In this document: one piece after another, positions 25,867-39,700 of the stretch
Position numbering within the stretch: the first letter of the stretch is position 1
How the letters are laid out: every line of letters begins with the position of its first letter
DNA from: Distichodus sexfasciatus
Lineage: Eukaryota > Chordata > Actinopteri > Characiformes > Distichodontidae
Assembly: GCA_032718565.1 (NCBI GenBank)
Contig: JAVGVS010000243.1
Location: forward strand, 458,384-522,383
Direction: 5' to 3'
Length of the DNA stretch: 64,000 bases
Program-made: the position numbers and the translations under genes
Notes under the pieces: generated by a model
What the model was told of the DNA's origin: nothing
Database searches by the model: none
The model's input: the letters and a program-made list of their open reading frames with translations, nothing else

Positions 25867-28800
25867 CAGATAGATGCTGCATGTGCTCTAGTCAGAACTG
25901 TGAAGTTTATATATTATACAATATGAAATTTTTTTAACATGAGATTTTGAGCTACATTAGAGTGAGGAGGTCAGCAGCTGAGCAGCCGAGCAGTTGAGCG
26001 CTTTCCACACTCACAGCTTGGGAATTAATTTCATCTCCAGGCTGGTGCTGTTTAATGGGACTCTTTATTTCCCCAGCTACACGGCAGTGTTGCGTCAGCA
26101 TCTCATTGTTAGTGCAGCACAACCAAACGTTTTATGATAAACAATTAGAGGGAAACGAGTCATTTGGCACAACTACACTTTTTGATGTTGTAATTCTCAG
26201 TTTAGTTGATGTGAGTCATATTTTGCTATGTCACAACTTTAATGTATATATAGTTTCATAGTTTTATTTTTGCCCTGTTACCCCAACCTCCGTATTTAAG
26301 TTAGTATTTATGTTTGTAAGTTTGTATTGCGTCTCTATCTTCCTTGTCTATTGCACAGTTAAAAGAGCGGATCAGGATACATTTCACTGCATGTTGTACC
26401 TGTATAACTTGCACGTGACAAATAAAGAATCTTGAATCTTGAATCTTGTAAGGAGGTTAGGTCCAGAATTTTCACAACTGCGATCAACTGACTAATAATT
26501 CTTGACAAATACAAAATGCACCAAAATGTGAAAATCTTGCAGTGCCAGTTCTTTTTTCTCAAGCTAATACCCTTCATTCCTAATTGTGACGTAGTAATTT
26601 CAAGTATAATTACATTTTATTGTTGGAATGACTGACTGGACAGGATAGCTGTCTAAACCAAAACTTGTAATGGTCTGAACTAGGGGAAAACATCCGATAT
26701 GCGATAACGTTGTTGAATGTCTCGATGAAGAAATGACTTGCGATAAATAAACAAATACTTAAGTATAAGTGTAAGTGTTAATGTCTTTCTGCTTAGGGCT
26801 CACTGCAAACATAGACTCCAGATAATGAGTAGACTATGCAGACTAATGCCTCAGGGTTTGGGCTTCCTTTCAAAAAACAGCAAGTTGCCCTCAATGAGCC
26901 ACTTTGCCGCAGGGTTCAGAGCAAAAAGTACGCATGGTTTTAAAAACTGTCTCCCGGTCCTCTATATAAGTGGAAAAAAATGCTAAGTGTCAACTTTGAC
27001 CACGGTGGCACTTAAGCTCGCCGAGTGGCGTGCTAGGTTGGCGAAGCATATTGAAACAACATAATCTGAGGTAATCCTGCACCTACACAATGGACGGGCA
27101 TTTAGGGCAGTAGGGCTCTGTCTGATTGGCCAGATATGTATCCCGGTCTGCGATAACCTGGCTAAAGTCATTTTTTGACGATGTTCTGTTTTAAACATAA
27201 AGCCATTCTGCATAATGTAAGGAACATTTTGTAAAAATTTACCATTGATATGGTAAATACTGAGAGTATAATAATAATCACATCAAAGATTTAGCAAATT
27301 ACGGGCTCAGAAAAACGTTCTTGAGAAATGTCAATATAAAAAACACATTTTCAACACTGATGCACTTTAACCTGACTATGTGTCATACACCAAATTAAAG
27401 CTTACATTCTCCCATTTCCAGTGACATTTATGGGAAAATTCTCATACTTTTGCAAAATTGGTCTATTTATGAAGTGCATGGCAAAAAAGTATATCAATAA
27501 CACTGAAATGAATGGTCACACGATTACAGTCCGTCTCTTTAACAGCGTGGCGGAGCTCTGCCCACATACACACACTGACACGCACACACACCTTTTTTTG
27601 AGCAAGTATAAAATGTCCATGGAATAGGCTGGTTAGCTTGACAAAACGTTCATCCATCGAAAGCAATGTGCTGGTTCGGATGTGTACGCAGTGTCATGAA
27701 ACAATCCATACAGAAAGCGGCACCAAGCTGAAGTCGCAAGTTTTACTACTTTGATGCTCTTTATCTCATAAAAGATCACTGTTGGATTCTCAGGTTTGAG
27801 AATGAAGCGCCAGTGATGAGGCGGAGAGTTCTTTAAGTTTCAAAAGCTTTATTACAGAAAAGAGTAACAATGTTCTTACAAGATGTGCATTCGACCGGTC
27901 AGTGTTTCTCTCTGTGTGTCCAAACTCTCTCTACCTCGCACTCAAGAATGTACCTTTTTTATCTACTCCTCAGGGGCCTCAAGAACGCCAATTGGAGACA
28001 CTAAATCTAACACAAGGGTCAATTTTGTCTTGTTAAGATATTCGTTACTAGGGGAAAGGGTAAGAAGCAAAGCTGCATCTGGTAATATGTGGATTAAGAG
28101 TGACAGGACATATGGATTTGAGGGGACAAGATATAAGGGCAAGGAACTGGTTAGGTTAGGAATGTACCAGGGACAACTGGGGAACAGAGGAGCAAATGTA
28201 AGAGGCTCCCTGACAATAGATCTCATTAAATGCACACATATATGGTGACTACAAACTATTTATACTGTAAGAATAGAACAGAATGAATATAACTGAATAA
28301 AATCCATCATCACATATACAGGCGGGGTCACACATATTTTCAGGCAGAGTGTTAATGCATCACATCTAATACCAGTTATCACAGTTATAAGCAGTCTTTG
28401 TGATATGCATACTGAGCAAGTTAATATTGTAATTCTTAGGCGGAACCGCTAATTAGCAAATATTTGTATAATGTTGAGCAATGTTTCTTCCTTCTCAAAT
28501 TCATCCTAATTCCTAACCACAACATTTAACATTTTTTATTGTCAGAATTACTGACTAGCTAGCTGTCTAAAGCAAACTTTTCTTTGTTTAGTACAGCTAG
28601 CTAGCATGTTAAGCTAAAATTACGTAACCTACAACCTACAAACGTGTTTCATATACAAAACATTATAACGTAGCATTATGCCTAAAGCATCGTTTTTCCT
28701 TAACTAAGACTGTCCTCTTATCTTGAATTTATGAAAATCATGCCAACTCGCAAACCACAATTACAATTAATTCAGCTGACTCTGTTTAAAATTGTCAACT

Positions 28801-29382
28801 TGCTTCTAAATTCTGCTAGATTCACTCAAATAAAATACATTTTAAGGATGCTTTTCAAGCCTCCTGAACGCCCCTCATCCGACCCCCCTCACGAGGTTTT
28901 ACTCCTCTATATTGTAACTAGATGCCTATGGGATTACACTTTCCTGAATAATCAAAAACGTCCTTTCTAAAGAAAAAGAAAAGGGATGAAGCGTACAGTC
29001 TCTGCTTTTCAATTCCAGCCCATTCAGCAGATCGCTTTAGCGAGTGCGGATGTCGCCCACAGGACAGGAGGCACATGCCAGGCTGCAAACCGTAATGAAG
29101 CCGACATGAAATATAAAAGTGCTACGCCGCGGCCGGAGTGTCGGAGGAAGAGGAGGAGGGGGTGGAGGATTCCTGTGGGCTTCCTGTGGCTTAAAAATAT
29201 ATTTCCTTATAACTACGCCCTGAACTGAAGCTGAACTCGATGGATGTAAATGTGTCTGTTTATTTAAACCTTCTCTCTACTTAAAAATAACCTTAACTAA
29301 GCTCTACTAATAAGGGCTTAACAATAAGAGCATATGGATGGATGAATTAGCAGAGACAGACAAACAGATGGAAAAGGCACTC

Positions 29383-29429
<47 letters not shown>

Positions 29430-29609
29430 TAGATAGATAGATAGATAGATAGAGTGTCTGTTAGGACAAAATAGATAGATAGACTACTAGCTAAATGGAT
29501 GGATTGATAGATAGACAGACAGACAGACGGACAGATGACTGGAAAAGAAAGAACAATATAAAAAAGATGGAAGGATAGACTGATAGATAGATTGATGGAT
29601 TAGCAGCTG

Positions 29610-29696
<87 letters not shown>

Positions 29697-29902
29697 CACC
29701 CATCAGTCCACTTTCTCTCTTTTTGTCTGACTGCCTTTTTTATTTTCTGTTTGCCTGTTTATTCATCCATCCATCCATCCATCCATTCATCCATGTATCG
29801 ATCATCTATGTGTCTTTCTGTCAGTCTGAATGATGATTTATCCATCTGTCCTTCCCTCCATGGAGTTTCAACATCTTTCCTTCCCTCCATGGAGTTTCAA
29901 AG

Positions 29903-29934
<32 letters not shown>

Positions 29935-30236
29935 GCTATCTAGCTGTCTAGCTGTCTAGCTGTCTGGCTGTCTTGCTGTCTATGCATTTTCATTTTATCC
30001 ATCTATTTTTATCTATCCATCCACCCATCAGTCCATACTCATCGATCACTCCATCCATTGCTCCGTGGGTTTTGAAAGTGACTTTCTCTCTTTTTGTCTG
30101 ACTGCCTTTTTTATTTTCTGTTTGCCTGTTTATTCATCCATCCATCCATCCATCCATGTATCGATCATCTATGTGTCTTTCTGTCAGTCTGAATGACTAT
30201 TTATCCATCTATCCTTCTCTCCATGGAGTTTCAAAG

Positions 30237-30303
<67 letters not shown>

Positions 30304-31796
30304 CATGAATCATGCAGGATTATACAGATAGGTCATTCATGCATCCATAGTTTATTTTCCATAGTTTCTGTGTAACCAAACTGTGTGCTTTTAATTAATA
30401 CCTCTAATTATCAATATTAGCACAGTGCTAAAACGATGTCTTGCACCACCATCCATCTTTTTCTCCTCCTCCTCTTTCGCACACTCTCTTATTTCCAACT
30501 TTCTCGCTAAGTCTGCCTAACTTCTGTGCTGACTTGACCGGTGTTTGAAGTCAAAACCATCCCTCCATCAATACCACACCTTCTTTCTTCCCCCCCACCC
30601 CCCCCTCTCCCTCTTTCCGTCCGTCAAAGCTCTATCTCTTCTCCTCATCCTCCTCATCCTGTCTCTCACACCACTTTACACCTGTCCCTGCCTCGCCTCG
30701 CCTCACATCTCCGCCCTCCTCCATCTCTCGACATCCCTTCCCTGCCTCCCTCCCCTCATCCCTCCTTCCTCCCGCTGCCTGCAGTTACTGATAAAGCCTT
30801 CTGAGAAAGCGACTCCTGTATTCCTTGTGTGGGTATCTGTCTCTCTGTCCGTCTGCTTCCGAACGAGCGCCGAGCCGTCAAATAAGTTTCTTTACAACAC
30901 AGCATTTAAGTGATAAAACGCCGTGTTGAGCTCGGCAGGTAAATGCGACTTCAATTCTTACAGTTTTGGGGGAAAATATTATATTTATGTCAGATTTTTA
31001 CACACCAGAAATGAAATCGATGACAAGACGTTTCTGCTGTCCAAATTGCTGTCGATTTTTTAGACTGGCAAAGCTACCTGAGTATAGTCCAATTGGCATC
31101 AAGCTAAAGGTGCAAAATTTTTTGTTAAAACATACAACAAGTGGATTATTTGAGCTTCCTAAATTCGCAACTATCAATTCAGCCAATCCCTGCGAATTCA
31201 TTACTACCATGAAATTTTGACCGCAACTTTTTCACAATTTTTGACCAATTATTGTCATTTGCCGCAGCGAAGTCACTTCCTTGTTACTTTTAGAAGACGC
31301 AGGAAACGTGATAAAACGCCTTACATTTACCTTCAGTTTCAATAATTCAGTTCAGTTTTAATAATTTAATTATACTGTAATAATTCTACAGCCATAAATA
31401 TGTCTTAAGCAACTGGTCAGACATCATTGATTTACTGGACCTTAAAAGGCCACACTACAAAATGTGGCTAACAATACAAAATAAAAAAACATTTAGCGCC
31501 TCACTTCTTCTTCCTCTGATTGGACCAGGCGTTTTTTTGTAGCCTCGCACTAAAAGCTCCCATCTTTTATTCAGCTCCGGCCATATTAGTGTGCCCCGCT
31601 GCCGCGCGAGAAGTCTGGTTTATTTAGCTTATGCTAACCAGGCGGGAACTCGCACTAATGCCCGTTTTTAATTTTCTGCTTCAGTAAAAAAGGGATGTGA
31701 AGGCTTTGGAGGCGATATCTCTTTTTCTCTCATTTTTACTTTTTTTAGCATATGCTCAGCGAAAGCTTTTTATTACTGGGATACACACATATGCAT

Positions 31797-31833
<37 letters not shown>

Positions 31834-34800
31834 GGGTAAACAGAGTGCCAACTTCACTGCAGTGCCCATCCGTTTTGCCGACTGCAGAATTTCTCTATGC
31901 CAACCCAATTCTGCTCTCGCTTACATAACCTACACCAGCTAAATATGGACCAGCAAGAACAACTAAGGCTTCGGCTACACACAACCAGCCTGTAGTGACT
32001 CATACCTATGTGTGTGCGTGTGTGTGTTTGTGTGTGTTTGGGGTCGTTTTTTAGCATCTCAGTAATGGCGGTGTGTGTCTGGGGTTTTGTTTCCCGTCTC
32101 CGCCGTATCGATGTGTCCAGTTTCCGCAGGTCAGTGCAACATCTAAAACTTAATTAAGCGGCTGATTAATGGCAGAACTGAATGTTTGCGGCTCCGCCAC
32201 ACACACACACACACTCTACTGGGGCTGAGACAGACGTGTTGCCATGGAGACAGATGCCGAACAGCGTCGCCTGATGAAAACGTTTCTGTAACTCAGACAC
32301 ACTACGCTATTATTGTTCTTTAACACAGCAGCATCACTCACAGGCAGACAGCAAGTTTCAACATTCCTGCTTTTAGGACCACCATCCATCCATCCGTCCA
32401 TCCATCTATTCTTCCAGTAGGTCCCGTTCATTTGTTTGTTAGGGTCAGCATGAACTGGGCACTAGAGAATCCTCAGTCAAAGTATCTGAATGTGGACATT
32501 TGATCTATCCACCCAAATATCTGTCCATTCATCTGTCTAATCTCCTATCCATCCATCAATCAGTCCATCCAGTCATCCAACCATCTACCTACCCAACAAG
32601 TCTTCCATGTGTCCACCCAACAATCCATCCATCCATTCATCCATCTATCCACCTACCAATCCACCCATTTATTCGTCTATTCCATTTTCCCAACCACCCA
32701 TCTCTCCATCCAACCTTACATTGCCCCACCCATCCATACACTCATTAATATCAACAGTTCACTTCATCATTTATCCATCCACCCAAACATCTGCCCAAAA
32801 CCTCAACCTCCCATTTCCCCATCCAACCTCCCATGCATCAATCCATTCATTCATCCATCAAATCATCCATCCATTCATCTGTCCAATCATCAATTCTTTA
32901 ATGCTTAAACCATTCATTCACTGATACAAACACCTAAAAGAGACATATCACCAAACAATCCATCTGTTCAGAATCAATATATTCTATTTATCCATCTGCA
33001 TTTTCATCCATCCATCCACCCATCCAACCAACCATTCATTAGTTTATCCACTGATAGGTTGATCCGTCCATTCCAAAGGCCATTCAAAAGTTCATTCTTC
33101 TTTAATCAAATATAGTATGATCCACCATTCCATACATCTATCCATCAGACCCTCATCACCATCCACCCATCCACCCATTCATATATCCATTAGTACAGAT
33201 TTCTCCATCCATCCATTCCATTTACTCAACCCCACTGGTCTTACCTGAGCAGGTGAGTAGAGTTTGCGGGACCCATTCGCTTCATGTCCTGCCGTCTGCT
33301 GGCCGGGGGAATGGGACGGGGCCACAGGTCCCACCACTCCTCCATGCTTCTCTCCAACCCCCTTTACTCCACCAACTCCTCCTCCTCCACCTGCGCCACC
33401 ACCTGCTCCTCCTCCCAGGCCACCCATGCAGCAGAGGGCGCCCTGAGCCAGCTCCATCTCAATCTCCGCGTCCATCTCAGCCTCCTCCTGTGCCTCCTTA
33501 TTGGAGTCATCCAGGTGTTTCATCAGCACTGCTACCACCACGTTGATGAGGACGAACTGAGCCGTCAGCACGAAGCTAACGAAGTAGAGTGGCGAGATGA
33601 ACTGCAGGCTCGGGTTGCAGTTATACTCGCCCGGTGGGCACTCGCGTAAGGTGTCCTGTAGGGAGTCCAGAACAACATGGTTAGCAAAAAACCTCTTGGC
33701 AACTCACTTTGCTTGTGAATGAGCTCCACAGTTCCTCCACTTTTAACCAGTACCATTATTTCACAACAACAAATAATGATGATGCTCAAGTACCATATAT
33801 GTAAGGTACTCAAGGGGCAGGAGAGAACCCACCATATTAGAAGCGGGGGATAAGTAGGAGGTGGTGGTTGGTGATTTTATCGGAACATCAGGATTCCACC
33901 CCAGTTCTTTCAGGAAGACGCCCAGTGATTTTTTAAGGAATTAGTCAGGTCATTTTCCTTTACAGCATTTGGCAGACACTCTAATTCAAATCGACTTCCT
34001 AATTTCCTAATTACAGGATCAGTCTCCCTGGAGCAACTTGAGGTTAAAAGCGTTGCTCGGGATTCCAATAGTGGTTCCTGGGATACCAACCCCCAATCTT
34101 ATGATCCCCAACATGGGGTTTTCAGTAACTCAGGCCACTTTATCCTTTTAACTGGTGCCAGTGCCGGTTTCCAGTTTCTCTTAAATTTACAAAATACACA
34201 GCAGTTAAAACTGTTAAAAAATCAACTGGTCAACAACTGAGCTACACAAACATAATCTATAAAAAGTCGCAGCATGGGGGGATGTTGCAGTGTCATTAAA
34301 ATGAGTAAACACAGCTTCTTGCACACTTAGCATGCAATCTACCGCTTCCCATAACAGGACGACAGGTAATATAAATTCTCTCTTTCCTTTTCTCTCTCTC
34401 TCTTTGCTGATTGGCAGGTTCTCTTTCGGTAATTGCGACCGGTCAGCCATGCGTGGTCCGGGTCTCCAACCAGACCTTTACCGAGCTACCGATGCCCAGG
34501 TCCCAATAATGGTGCCTGAGGTGCAAGGACGCTATGGCAGGTCTCTGCCATCCATAACCTGCGGTGGGTGAGCGTTAATGGCTGGGGCCTGTCACCCTCC
34601 ATCACAGAGTGGATCTGCAGGGAACCGGACTCTCCGCCCACTCATTTTACTGCGGTAATCTTTAGCCCGTTGAAGAGATGCTGAACTAGCACCTCCTCCC
34701 ACGTTGGCACTATCCAATTAAAATATAGAGAATGTTGGGGAAAAGAAAGAGAGAGAGAATGAGAGAGAGACTGTCCTCTTCCCCTACACTGAAAGATGAG

Positions 34801-36578
34801 GTCCATGGATGGATGGAGGTAGAGGGGCATGAAGGAAGACATAATGAAAGTGATTTGGAGATGGAGAGACAGATAGACAGGGACGAGTGAAGGGTGTGGA
34901 CAAAAGGAGAGAACTATATTCAGACCAGCTGGCCACATTATTAGGAACCCCGACCTTGTAGCTCCACCTTTCTGCTGCCTGTTTATTACTGGCCACTTTA
35001 TTAGAAACCCCAACCTTTCAGTTGCTGCCTACTTATTGCTGGCCACTTTATTAGAAACCCCAACTTCTCAGTTGCTGCCTGCTGTTTCTTCTTCTTTCCT
35101 TCCGAATTTTGGGACACAGAACCGTACCTTCATGATGCCGTTCCAGTTGTCGCCGGTGGACACCTGAAAGAGCGTGAGGAAAGCCATGCCAAAGTTCTCA
35201 AAGGTGGCATGCCTGCTCATGCCCTCACACGGGTAGTCCTCATTACACACTGGCATATATAGAGAGAGAGAAACACACAGGCGATGAGTGAAACTTCAGC
35301 TTAAGAAAGTCCTTCTACTTAAAGAAGGAAAACTGTCCCAAAAAGTGAAAGTATAATTCATGTGCACATTATCATCTTTTACACTGTGGTGTGATCAAAT
35401 GTCTGGTCAAGATTAAGATACTATGAACTAAAACATTCAATTGTTAAAAAAAAAGAATGGTAAAAAGATTTTACCCAGTTCACCAAACAGCTCCACTCCC
35501 AGAGCGGCGTAAATGAAGAACAGCAGCATGAAGAGAAGACCCAAATTTCCAACCTACAAAGAAATGTACAACACCAGATTAAAATCAAAATGAAACACAC
35601 AAGAAAACACATCATTCATGTACACATTTTTATAATAAATTACCATTTTTAACCACCATATTTTAAAATGTACTGTATTTCCTAGGTCTAGGTTTTTCTA
35701 GGTAATATTTCTTTTTGCTTTCACTAATGAAAATCAGAAAAATAAAAAGCAATGTTTTGGTATTCCACCTTGTGTGCCATGCAATGACAAAAAAGGAAGC
35801 ATAATCTTAATGAAAGTCTCCAAAATATGTCAGATTTGAGATCATATGACAATTTCTGCAACGGGAGAAGATCTGATTTCTCTGATGCCTACATATTGGC
35901 TCTAGAACATTTGAGGAACTGGATATTTTGAGGAAAATATTTATCCACTTCACCTCCTAAAAAGTGCACAAAAAATGTGTTAAAAAAAAAAACAAAACAC
36001 TGTTGTGTAGCCTGGCCTTTGGCAGAGGACAGCTTTAACACGTTTAAATCCATTAGATAAAAAGATGAAACCTATACGTCTGCATTAAATGCAGAAACAC
36101 ATACTCACTTGTTTTTTATTTCCCATAATAAAATGGAAATGGAGTCGCAGGGAACGACACCCTCGGGCCTGGCCAAGCGGAACACACACAACTGACCGAG
36201 TGAACTAAAGCAAAGTGAATTTGCTGCATTTTAATGCCCCGTCGGGCTGCATCTCTCTGGAGGAGCCACTCAGAAGCACTCGGACACTCGGCCCACTTCC
36301 CCGGAACCGAATGAATTTGTCGTTTAACAAGAGGAAGGTAAATAAAGGGAGCCGGAGGAAGGAAGGGTGCAGGGTTCAAACTATGTATATTTAAATACAA
36401 ACCATAATATTTAGTCTCTAGTCATTATGAGCTATAAAGAAGGACCTCACCAAGATAGCGAGATGGGATGTGTGTGTGTGTGTGTTATACTTTTGTTTGT
36501 ACGGGTGTGTCCTTTGGGACCCGACCCAAAGCACTACAGAAAGTGTAATGATCAGTTGATCAGTTGAGCTGTAAAAAG

Positions 36579-36614
<36 letters not shown>

Positions 36615-36750
36615 AGAAAGAGTTTTAAAGAAAAAGAGAGAGAAGAATACAAAGAAGAAAGATAAAAGGATGGGGAGAAAGGCAGGAACATGCAAGAGAA
36701 GGACAAAAAGGGAGAAAGATAGAGAGACAGATACAGAAAGAAAGGATGGC

Positions 36751-36782
<32 letters not shown>

Positions 36783-39700
36783 AGGGAAGACAGAAAGAAA
36801 GTGAAAGAGAGAAAGAAAGAAACAGAGAGAAGGATACAGAGAAACAGCCAGCGAAAGTGAGAGAAAAGAATAGGGATAGGGGTAGAAACAAATGGAGAAA
36901 GACAGTAAGAACGAGAGAAGAGGAAATAGAGAAAAAGATAAACAGAAGGACAGCAAGTAGGAGAAAGAGAGTTAGAGTGAAAGAGAGAGAAGAATATAGA
37001 GAAGACAATAAAGAGAATGGAGAAAAGGCTGCAAGAGAGTGCAAATGTGGGACAAAGAGACAACAATATAGATAGATTAAGGATAGAGAGATTAACAGAA
37101 TGACAGCTAGAGACAGAAGGATAGAAAAAAGCCCGACAGTCTGAGAGAGAGAGGAGAAGTCGCACACACACACACATCTTTACAAGCAGTTTCTACACCC
37201 GTAGCTTAAATAAGTGTTCATAAACAGCAAACAGCAGCAGTGACACCACGCTAATTATCTACATAGAGGATGGGAGGATGAGGGATGGGAGGATGAGTTA
37301 GATGTATAAAACAGCCTTTTATGTTGTTATGGTAATGTGTGCAGTAGTGACGTGTGTCCTAATTTGACGACAGCGCTGCTGGGAAACATAAAAAAAAGGC
37401 TCCAGCATAATTCCATCACTAATAATAATCCTGTCGGTTCACGCATATATCATTTTTTTCTTTTTTATATTTATAATAATAATTATTTTACAATTTTCTG
37501 TATTTTTATCATTCTGTACATTTGAATGCATCTGTACCAAATCTGAGGGAGTGTGAGGTGTGAGGGTCTGGAGGGCCTCATTAATCACATCCAGGGTTAA
37601 TTACCTCTCAGATGCCCCAGCATTAGGCACAGTGCCTGAGGCTAATGAAGGGAGGATCGATGGATCAATAGCCAGGGAGGAGAGAAGATACTTACTGGGT
37701 CAGTGGACTACAATTCCCTTCAGCACATCTTCCAGGACTATAGTTCCCTAAGTTCCACAAACTCCCAATGGTTTCTTCAAACACACTAACGGCACTACAA
37801 TTCTATGTGGTTATGTGCTTATGTGTGTGCATCAGTAAAGATGAGAAAGAAAAAGAGGGACAAAAAGGAGAGAGAGAGAGAGAGAGAGAGAGGGGGAGAG
37901 AGAGAGAGAGAGAGAGAGGGGTAACTGTACCTGAGGAAGTGCCTGCACTACAGTGTCCAGTAGAGCCCTCATACCTGTAGCCATCTTCAACAGCTTCAGC
38001 ACTGCAACACACACACACAGTTAATAAGCAGGACTGGTAAAGGTCAGGTCTATATTTATCCCCGGAGTGCTGCTCTCCTCCTCTGATGCCCAGGCTGGCT
38101 CATAACCGCCCTGCACTGCCACCTGAAAAGTACCATACCATAGTTGACATCCCTGCCCCCTGCCCAAACGACCCCCCATACACTCCATTCTTATCAGTCA
38201 GATGACGTCATAGCCACCTGACCTTGTTGCCACCATTGTGAGTACCGAATCCGCTCCAGACTGACAGCTAGATGCTCTAGCTAATGTTACCTGTAAGTCG
38301 TTTACTTCAATTAAGCTACCTATCGATGTTACAGAGATTTCTCATTTTGGTGCCCGATAACAAAAAGGCTGCTATTATTGGATGCGATCCACACAGAGTT
38401 CCTCCCAGAGTTTTTCATCAACTCCGCTGACACACTATCTGACTTTTGCTTGGTACATAAGCCATTGTCAAATAAAATATGGCATGTCAATAGCACAGCA
38501 AAGGGGTAGGCTAGGCAGCTAACATAGTGTACACTAACAACTAACATAGTGTACATTAGCAACTAACAGTGTACATTAGCAACTAACAGTGTGCATGAAT
38601 TATGAATTATGAATTTAATTTAAATATCTAAAAAATAATAGGAAAAAACTCCCCCACCCTACACACAAGGGCACACAGTCAGCAGCAGACTACTGCTGAG
38701 TCTGAATGGTGGTCCCTGGGACAGAATGGTGTTTTCAGTCAAACAGAGGCAGCTGTGTCAGAGCCAAAATAGCATTTAAATTTTATTTATGTTGTCAGAA
38801 AACAGTTTATGTTTTATGTTATATAAAAACAGTTGATACCAAAAACCATGTTGTGTCATCATTTGGCTTTGAACCTTTTTTTAGTTCTACATTTTGTTTA
38901 TTCAGCTCTTATGCGGGGGTCAGACATTAATAATATGAGACCATATTGCATTTTAAGAGCATCTGACCAATTTATCTGAGAGAAATGTCATTTTATTCCA
39001 AAACTCAGGCCTCTTTTTGACCCAAAAATATGTCCTTTTGCTTAATGAGGCTAAGGTCAGGTGTTGACATAAAGCACTATTTAGAGAGAGTAACATGTAG
39101 GTCATGAGTGTGTGTGTTGTGCGTGGATATGTGTGTGGCGTTGTGAAAACATGACTACTCCCTAAAAGTTTAGACATGCTGGTGGTGCTGAATGGACAGG
39201 TCTTCTAATCATTGTTACTGAAGCGCCCCTGAGGCATGTCAGAACCACAATGGTGTGGACAGCGTGAATGGCCACATGCAGCTCACTTATCACCGGGGAT
39301 AGACAAACACCCCTTATCCACCGCACTGGATCCCATGCTGGTTCCCAATGGGGATCTGGTGCCATTTTCTTCCACTACAAGTTGTGCCAGTGCCACAAAT
39401 TAGGCTCCAAACCAGCACCAAAACATTGCTGATGTAGAGTCCTAGGAGCTCAGTGGAAAGTGGGTGACGACACATTGACCATGCCACACACCACAGCTGC
39501 TTGTCTTACATTAGAAGGCTTATACCACAGCTTGACATCGCTGGTTCTTGGTTCCAGACCAGCTATGTTGAACTGCAGCACACGCAGTGAAAAAACATGG
39601 CAAAAGGGCCCCAGCTCACTGCTTTGTGGGGACATTTTTGCATGTGTGGGCCCTAATGTGGAAAATGTTTGTGTTTTATATTTAAAACAAACAAACACAA

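Larger units (their letters stand above)
35554..37930 (-). other. cacna1i intron 17
   Basis: 2377 bp. Its right end carries a (GA)n array (37869-37919), its middle a 580 bp purine-rich tract (36575-37160), and its left part mostly unique AT-rich sequence. The frames across the purine tract are artefacts. Confidence 0.7.

Noticed and set aside
29382..30303. Regular repeats considered as a CRISPR array
   Set aside because: Units are 4 bp microsatellites with no unique spacers, in a vertebrate genome.
36552..37177. Overlapping minus-strand frames of up to 205 codons
   Set aside because: CT-rich complement of an intronic purine tract of cacna1i; all frames are open because stop codons are rare in such sequence.
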